This document shows positions 58,831 to 64,000 of a DNA stretch of 64,000 nucleotides, one piece after another. The notes under the pieces were generated by a model, which saw only the letters and a list, made by a program, of their open reading frames with translations, had not been told where the DNA came from and searched no databases. How positions within the stretch are numbered: position 1 is the first letter of the stretch; the number at the start of each line of letters is the position of its first letter. The position numbers and the translations under genes are program-made. Source of the DNA: Anadara kagoshimensis (Eukaryota; Mollusca; Bivalvia; Arcoida; Arcidae); the NCBI GenBank assembly GCA_021292105.1, contig CM037871.1:36323854-36387853 (forward strand). Direction: 5' to 3'.

Positions 58831-59465
58831 TGTAGCTTTTTTACACAAAACTAGTTTGGAAAATGCATTTTGGTTTCTACAGTTCTCTTTTAACATTCTT
58901 GAAAATATTTGGATTTCCACACGATTTTCGGTCCGAGCAATACTGAAACGGCCGTCTAGTGCCTCAAATTAAAACTTTTCAGTAATAAGTGAATATTTAT
59001 ATTTAAATATTTCAAGGACACGGGTATACAGATAAAACAAGGTGTATTATCAACACTTGGTAGATAAATCGTATTACTTTGTACTTTATCCATCTCCTGC
59101 TTCCGACTTCCACGAATTCCTCCTTCAGTAGAACTACTTAGATAATTATTCATTGATAAAGTTTTTCAGAAAACTTAGTATTTATGTTTATAGTGAACCT
59201 ATGTTTTATCTTCATAAGAGTACTTAACATGATAATACTAGTCACGTGGTTAGGGTGTTACCGTTAAACCAAACCTACTTAATTAGTAATTGATATTTAT
59301 AGAAACGGATATTGATAGTCCCACTAACGAGTCTGTTTCTTTTTCAAAACTATGCACAACAATTTCATACTGCGTGATATCGTCAGCCATTAATCCATGG
59401 AGGTTTTGATTGAACGAAATTTTATTTGATGTACACGTAGTTTTAACAATTTATTTCAATGGTAC

Positions 59466-59605
59466 GCAGTAGGTGCTTACCCGTGCAGAGCACCCGGCCT
59501 CACTTCCCAGTTGGGTAATTCACGCGTATAACCTAAATTTGCAGTTTTCATGTTTTTACTTTAGTTTTTTGGATTGTGGTTTGAACTTGTGTTTGATATG
59601 CTTGT
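59466..59605 (+). mobile_element. retroelement family A, short 3' copy
   Basis: AGGTGCTTACCCGTGCAGAG, ACCCGGCCTCACTTCCCAG, then TTTTTACTTTAG and GGATTGTGGTTTG in family order. Confidence 0.55.
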
Positions 59606-60003
59606 TGAAGCTCGAGTTGCAAATATGCAATTTAAATGTTATTTTATAACGGTTTAGTTTAGATAAATAAAATAAAAAGAAATGCCAGTTTTGTTGCCCA
59701 TGTTGATAAACAGAATGTTCAAAACCCACCAAAATAGGATTTACAAATTCCTGATTCCAAAGATAAGTAAGACTAAATCCGGCCCGCCCCCACAAAGATA
59801 AGTAAGACTGAACCCGGCCCGCCCCGCAAAGATAAGTAAGACTGAATCCGGCCCGCCCCACAAAGATAAGTAAGACTGAATCCGGCCCGCCCCCGCGTTA
59901 TTACTTACATTTCATAAAAGTCTTGGAATCAATTTACACATAAAATACCAATCATTAATAACTCACGAGGCATTGATATCGACAAGAGTTGTATACGGGA
60001 TGG

Positions 60004-60209
60004 GTCTGTCCAAAGTTTAACACTAACCTAACGGATTAGTACCAAATCGGCACCTCAGATTGGCCCCTGGTTCCCAATATCTCGGGTGCCGTTACCTATC
60101 TTTTTCGGCAGCATTTTGGACACTAGTTATCCATCATATCTTGACCTTGGCAGCAGAGTTTCGACTCTCTTTTCGTTACCTCGGTGTTAAACTTCCCAAC
60201 AGGTCTGTA
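60004..60209. mobile_element. long-TIR MITE, family D
   Basis: GTCTGTCCAAAGTTTAACAC start and GTGTTAAACTTCCCAACAGG end. Interior GACACTAGTTATCC and CGACTCTCTTTTCGTTACCT shared with other copies. Confidence 0.75.
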
Positions 60210-61101
60210 CTGTATGTAAAGAAATGCATGGTTAAGAGAAAGCCAACCAATCGGAATAACGAGATACTAATCGTCTAATTTGAAATACAAATCAACATTT
60301 TACCTGGCTGAAAAATGATAAAATATTAAAATATTGATCGGAATGCATTTTAAACTTGTAAACCTGGCGAGGAAATCAACTGTGAATTCTTATTCGTAGT
60401 GGTAGAAATGGATACCTCGATTGGAGTTTATTTCAGTTTTACTTCTAATATAACGGTTTATGAGATGCTGAGGACATGCTTGTACATCCTAAGCTATGTA
60501 ATAATATCCTTTTGTTTGTGTAAAATGTCTTTTGCAAATAAAGGTTTTTCAAAATATCGATATACTGCGGTATGAAATGATCGTTTTCCGCCTAAGCAGC
60601 TCTTTGCAGCGATGTAACAAAACGCTATGGTCTTAACGATTTGTAGCGAGTGTCAGTTTCATGCTGATTACAAAGCGCAAATGTTTTATATAAACATCGG
60701 ATTTTCTTACCATCGATATTTTGCAATGATCATGAGAATGCATTATGGATGTGTTAAATGCAATCAAAAATTAAAACCCAAGTAAAAGCATATGTTTTAA
60801 TAGTCAAAAAGGTCAGGGGCATGTGTGTTTTTAGAAATTTTGCTGTCACCAATGACCAAATTAACGTTTGTGTTGCAAATGATTCCCATTCGTTCTTCAT
60901 ATGGTTTTCATCATGTATGTTTTCAATGTATTAATGTTATGGTTTTCGTGTGTCATAATTTATATACTATACCAGTTTTAATTTGATACAGCACTAGACG
61001 GCCGTTTGAGAATACAATTCCTCATCAGTAGTGCTTGGAGCAAAATTGTGAAACCATAAACATGTGTATTTTGCATAACATGCTTTGATTTATTCCTTGG
61101 T

Positions 61102-61449
61102 AATCAAAAACAAACATACTAATCCATTTCCGAATCACAATCCAGTAGCAAAGTAAAAACTTTGTAACTGATAAATTAGGTTTAGCACAGGAAATTCCAC
61201 CAGGGAAGTGAGGCCGGGTGCTCCGGAAGGGTAAGCACCTCCTGTTTAGCTAGCTACACCCGCCACATGTGTAATCAAAATTGTGTGAAAAGAACGTGCA
61301 ACTATGAGACGTCAAATATATCCAGGGCAATCCTGGACACAGAGACATCAAACTTATCAACAATACTGTGATGACGGCCATAAAACTTTTTGAGGGCCTT
61401 GATAAGCCTAGGCTTGCAATATCCCTGAGTCAACAATTTATTTGCAAGT
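61102..61449 (-). mobile_element. retroelement family A, 5'-truncated copy
   Basis: Nearly identical to the 31109 copy from the LLANKLLTQ codons through the tail, truncated slightly further 3'. One of the best preserved copies. Confidence 0.7.
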
Positions 61450-61591
61450 ATACAGGTGTTTGTTATGCTACTTAAACTGCCCTCATTTGTTTCTGCTTAT
61501 TAACAAACCCATATTTATTTGTCTGACAATACATAAAACCCTTGCTTTGCAGATCCCTTGACGTTTAGAGATCTAAGTGTGATATACATTT

Positions 61592-61882
61592 CAGTGGCGG
61601 ATCCAGGATTCTATGTTGGGGGGGGGGGGGGGGGGGGGGGCACACTTACAATTTTTTAATTTGTGTTTGGGGACAAAAGCTATATAGAGAATCAAACGTT
61701 CGCTCGAGATGTATTATAAATAAGTTGTGATGCAGATCCATTCTTATAATCGGTGCTGGTTTATTTTTAAATTTTAGAAACAAAACTGCATTTACGGACT
61801 GGTAAAATATTTCTTAAGAATGCCCAAAAATTTTAGGGGGAGGGGCACAGGCCGGGTGTGCCCCCGTCTGGATCCGCGCCTG
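61592..61882 (-). mobile_element. hAT-like MITE, same family as 49660, opposite orientation
   Basis: CAGTGGCGGATCCAGG start and GGATCCGCGCCTG end, flanked by CATTT on both sides (61587-61591, 61883-61887). Contains a 23-base G run (61618-61640), the complement of the poly-C position in the other copy. Confidence 0.85.
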
Positions 61883-62687
61883 CATTTATTTGAATTGCAT
61901 ACTTCAACCCATGGCTTTAGTTGAGTTACGAATTTATAGTTAAGTTTATTAATTGACATGGAAAGATGTTTTGCAAATCGTGTTAATTTTGCGACTACTT
62001 TTTCCGCGAATTTTCACCAAAAGGAAGTTTTGCGACATGAATTTTCGCGATATATATCCAATCTTTAATGCAACATGTAATCTAACATTCACCGTTTTAA
62101 GAACTCTTTTTTCAGTTGCCCTGTATTCTATGATTAAAAAAGGACTACTTTTCGCGAATCTTTACCAAAACGGAATTTTGCGACACGGATTTTCGCGATA
62201 TCCAATCTTTTTCTTCGATCTGACATTCACCCCATCAAGAAATTTCCGTGTGCCCGAAATTACCATTGACGTTTGAATTTAACTGAATGAAATATTTAAA
62301 ATAGTCATAGGATTTTTAAAAAAAATCTTCAATTTCGCAAAAAGGACGTACCCATGATAAACAATGAATTATCTACTTCTAAAGTCTTTTTTAATTGCAA
62401 ATATGTTGAAAGAGCAATAACTACCATGGGAAATGAGCAAACCAACTTGGGTTAATGATATGCGCATCTCCTATCAATGTTGATGCTTTGCTCCAGGTTT
62501 CATGAAAAAGTGTTTCATAGTTTTGGAGAATTTTCGCAGACAAGAGTTTCGGACGTACGCAAGGACCGACGGACAGACAGAAACTCGGATTTAATAACCA
62601 ATAATAATAATTACAATGGATTATTTTATCACAAAGGTTACTGTCTGTATATGAATAATGATAAGTGTATTGTTTCTGTATTTGCAG

Positions 62688-62815
62688 CAGCTGTTCCAGA
62701 AGACTAAACAGAGCTTTATACAGTGTTTGTACGGAGTGTATTATAACCGTCTTAACACTGATAGATGTGCTAGCTATCACTGCTGAACTTCTCATCCGAT
62801 TGGAAATATTACAAA
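62688..62815 (+). CDS. HVCN1: single exon resembling S1 of voltage-gated proton channel Hv1
   Basis: Hv1 channels conduct protons through a four-helix voltage-sensor domain. An acceptor (TATTTGCAG, with an alternative CAG three bases on) and a GTAAGA donor bracket an open frame that reads RRLNRALYS, then CIITVLTLID, VLAITAELLIRLEIL. The spacing of the helix-1 Asp to the Ala-Glu seven residues later matches the Asp (selectivity filter) and Glu of Hv1 S1. Phase is 2 in and 1 out. The other exons were not found: the next would lie past the right edge, and upstream ones could be tens of kb away. Only this short region supports the call. Another voltage-sensor protein is possible. Confidence 0.55.
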
Positions 62816-62835
62816 GTAAGACAATAAATATATTA

Positions 62836-63027
62836 CAGACCTGTCCAAAGTTTAACACTTAAAGGTCAAACACAAACATACCAATCCATGTTCAAAATCA
62901 CACACCCAACGCAAACTAAAAACTTCTTGATACCACTCGGCATATTTGCGAGGATATGTCGGTCAATCAACAGCCGATCTTCGACTTTTTTCATAAGCTG
63001 GGTGTTAAACTTTCGACAGTTCTGTAT
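62836..63027. mobile_element. long-TIR MITE, family D, with retroelement tail fragment inside
   Basis: GACCTGTCCAAAGTTTAACA start and GTGTTAAACTTTCGACAG end. A family A tail fragment (62865-62935, minus) lies within. Confidence 0.7.
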
Positions 63028-63155
63028 TGTATTGTATAACAATTGTAAATCCGATTGTCTCATTTATTGTTGTATGATCAAAAATTATTACGGATTTTAA
63101 AAATATTGTTCCAACTGCTGTTACCAGGTACAATAACAAAATCGAAATATAAAGT

Positions 63156-63356
63156 ACAGGCCTGACGAAAGTTTAACACTAAGATAACGGATTAGTGCCC
63201 ACTCGGCATTTTATCTCTGACCTCTTTATCCAGATCCCGCAAGTTTCCCACAGGTGCTATATATCTCTCGGCAGCTTTTCGACAATTAGCCATCCATATC
63301 CTACACAGACTTCGCTCCTTTTCGTTACCTTAGTGTTAAACTCCCGACAGGTCTGG
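63156..63356. mobile_element. long-TIR MITE, family D
   Basis: ACAGGCCTGACGAAAGTTTA start and GTGTTAAACTCCCGACAGG end. Followed at 63357-63434 by three further partial copies of the terminal motif. Confidence 0.75.
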
Positions 63357-63434
63357 TAAACTTCCAACACGTTCGACAGGCCTGTTAAACTTTCGATTGG
63401 TCACGTTCGACAAGTCTGTTAAACTTTCGACAGG

Positions 63435-63952
63435 CAGTGGCGTACCGCCCTATACGCAAAAACGCAAGGGCGTACACATAAATTGGTCACAAAAACTATT
63501 TTAAACTAAAAAAGAGTATGAGAGAGAGAGTGTGTGTGTGTTTTTTCGTCTCAAATATTCGCACAAAACATAGACTGGATTGGATAAGATTGAATGGTGT
63601 TTTACCCCAATTCAAGAATATTTCACTTATCCCGAGGCAGTCAGTTCAGGAATGGTGAATCTATGATACAAACGCAGAGAACATGTGTGATTAAACCTGG
63701 TACCCAACCTTCCACTCCCAAGGATCAGTAGGATCCGCATATCCGCATATTTAAAATGTGTAATTAATCTCCAATTTGTATCAAAAAATTAACGCGAGAA
63801 GGTATTGTATATATCTGTCTCAAAATGCATTTTGAAGCATATAGATTTAAAAAATTTTCCGGGGGAGCATGCCCCCTGACCCCCCTACCGTGGTCGCGCC
63901 TTTGGCGCTCCAAGTTTGCATACACATATAATCAGGTCACGGTACGCCGCTG
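63435..63952 (+). mobile_element. hAT-like non-autonomous element
   Basis: CAGTGGCGTACCG start and CGGTACGCCGCTG end, flanked by ACAGG on both sides (63430-63434, 63953-63957). It shares the TACGCAAAAACG start region and GA-rich interior with the element at 48100. Inserted inside a TIR of family D. No coding frame. Confidence 0.82.
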
Positions 63953-64000
63953 ACAGGTCTGTACCGTAATATTGATATTGCTGTATCGCCATGACATGAA

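Larger units (their letters stand above)
58110..62640. other. gene-poor stretch before the Hv1-like exon
   Basis: Family D, A, B and hAT-like elements; a CCGGCCCGCCCC-containing tandem (59760-59895, unit about 36 bp); and an imperfect duplication of TTTTCGCGA-rich sequence at about 62000-62070 and 62140-62210. Confidence 0.5.

Noticed and set aside
58956-59153. Minus-strand frame MNNYLSSSTEGGIRGSRKQE with coding-like composition
   Set aside because: No convincing donor or acceptor, no family recognised, and one end lies in a dispersed repeat.

Overview
The window looks like AT-rich nuclear DNA from an animal, most likely a bivalve mollusc. That is an inference from three things: spliced metazoan genes with canonical GT-AG introns, dense tRNA-derived SINEs, and many fold-back, TIR and GA/CT microsatellite elements of the kind common in bivalve genomes. 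The species cannot be named from sequence alone. Almost every long open frame here is a shadow of repeats. The real coding content is in short exons that I joined by splice phase.

Two complete minus-strand genes can be assembled. (1) A glycosyltransferase family 92 (GT92/DUF23) type II membrane protein has 5 exons (20824 down to 14075; 447 aa). All phases fit, and it has a DID motif and an N-terminal membrane anchor. (2) A nicotinic-acetylcholine-receptor alpha-type subunit has 7 exons (37666 down to 26743; 482 aa). It has the Cys-loop, vicinal Cys pair, GEK cation-channel motif and four membrane segments, plus the 45-bp and 110-bp exons seen in other nAChR genes. A polyadenylation signal lies just past its stop.

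Two further protein-coding remnants were not obvious. A decayed plus-strand very-long-chain acyl-CoA synthetase/fatty acid transport gene (SLC27A type) survives as its last three exons (6953-7135, 8580-8678, 12756-13011). Each exon has a frameshift or stop, and a 3.7-kb DNA transposon sits in the last intron. Near the right edge, one plus-strand exon (62688-62815) reads as the S1 segment of a voltage-gated proton channel (HVCN1 type). A THAP zinc-finger fragment lies inside intron 2 of the GT92 gene.

The rest is mobile and repeated DNA. There are about two dozen copies of one retroelement 3' end with variable 5' truncation. Two tRNA-SINE families, an RTE-like LINE tail and a second LINE 3' end are present. 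Four CAGYGGCG-ended elements (one with a hAT C-terminal domain) all have perfect 5-bp target duplications. Other classes are Tc1/mariner-like MITEs with TA targets, long-TIR MITEs with other elements nested in them, fold-back hairpins, a TTAA-flanked element, and several satellites, including a 59-bp minisatellite with a perfect CRE palindrome in every unit. Layout: 1-6.9 kb repeats; 7-13 kb FATP pseudogene with transposon; 14-21 kb GT92 gene; 21-26.7 kb microsatellite-rich; 26.7-37.7 kb receptor gene; 38-64 kb dense nested repeats with isolated candidate exons.
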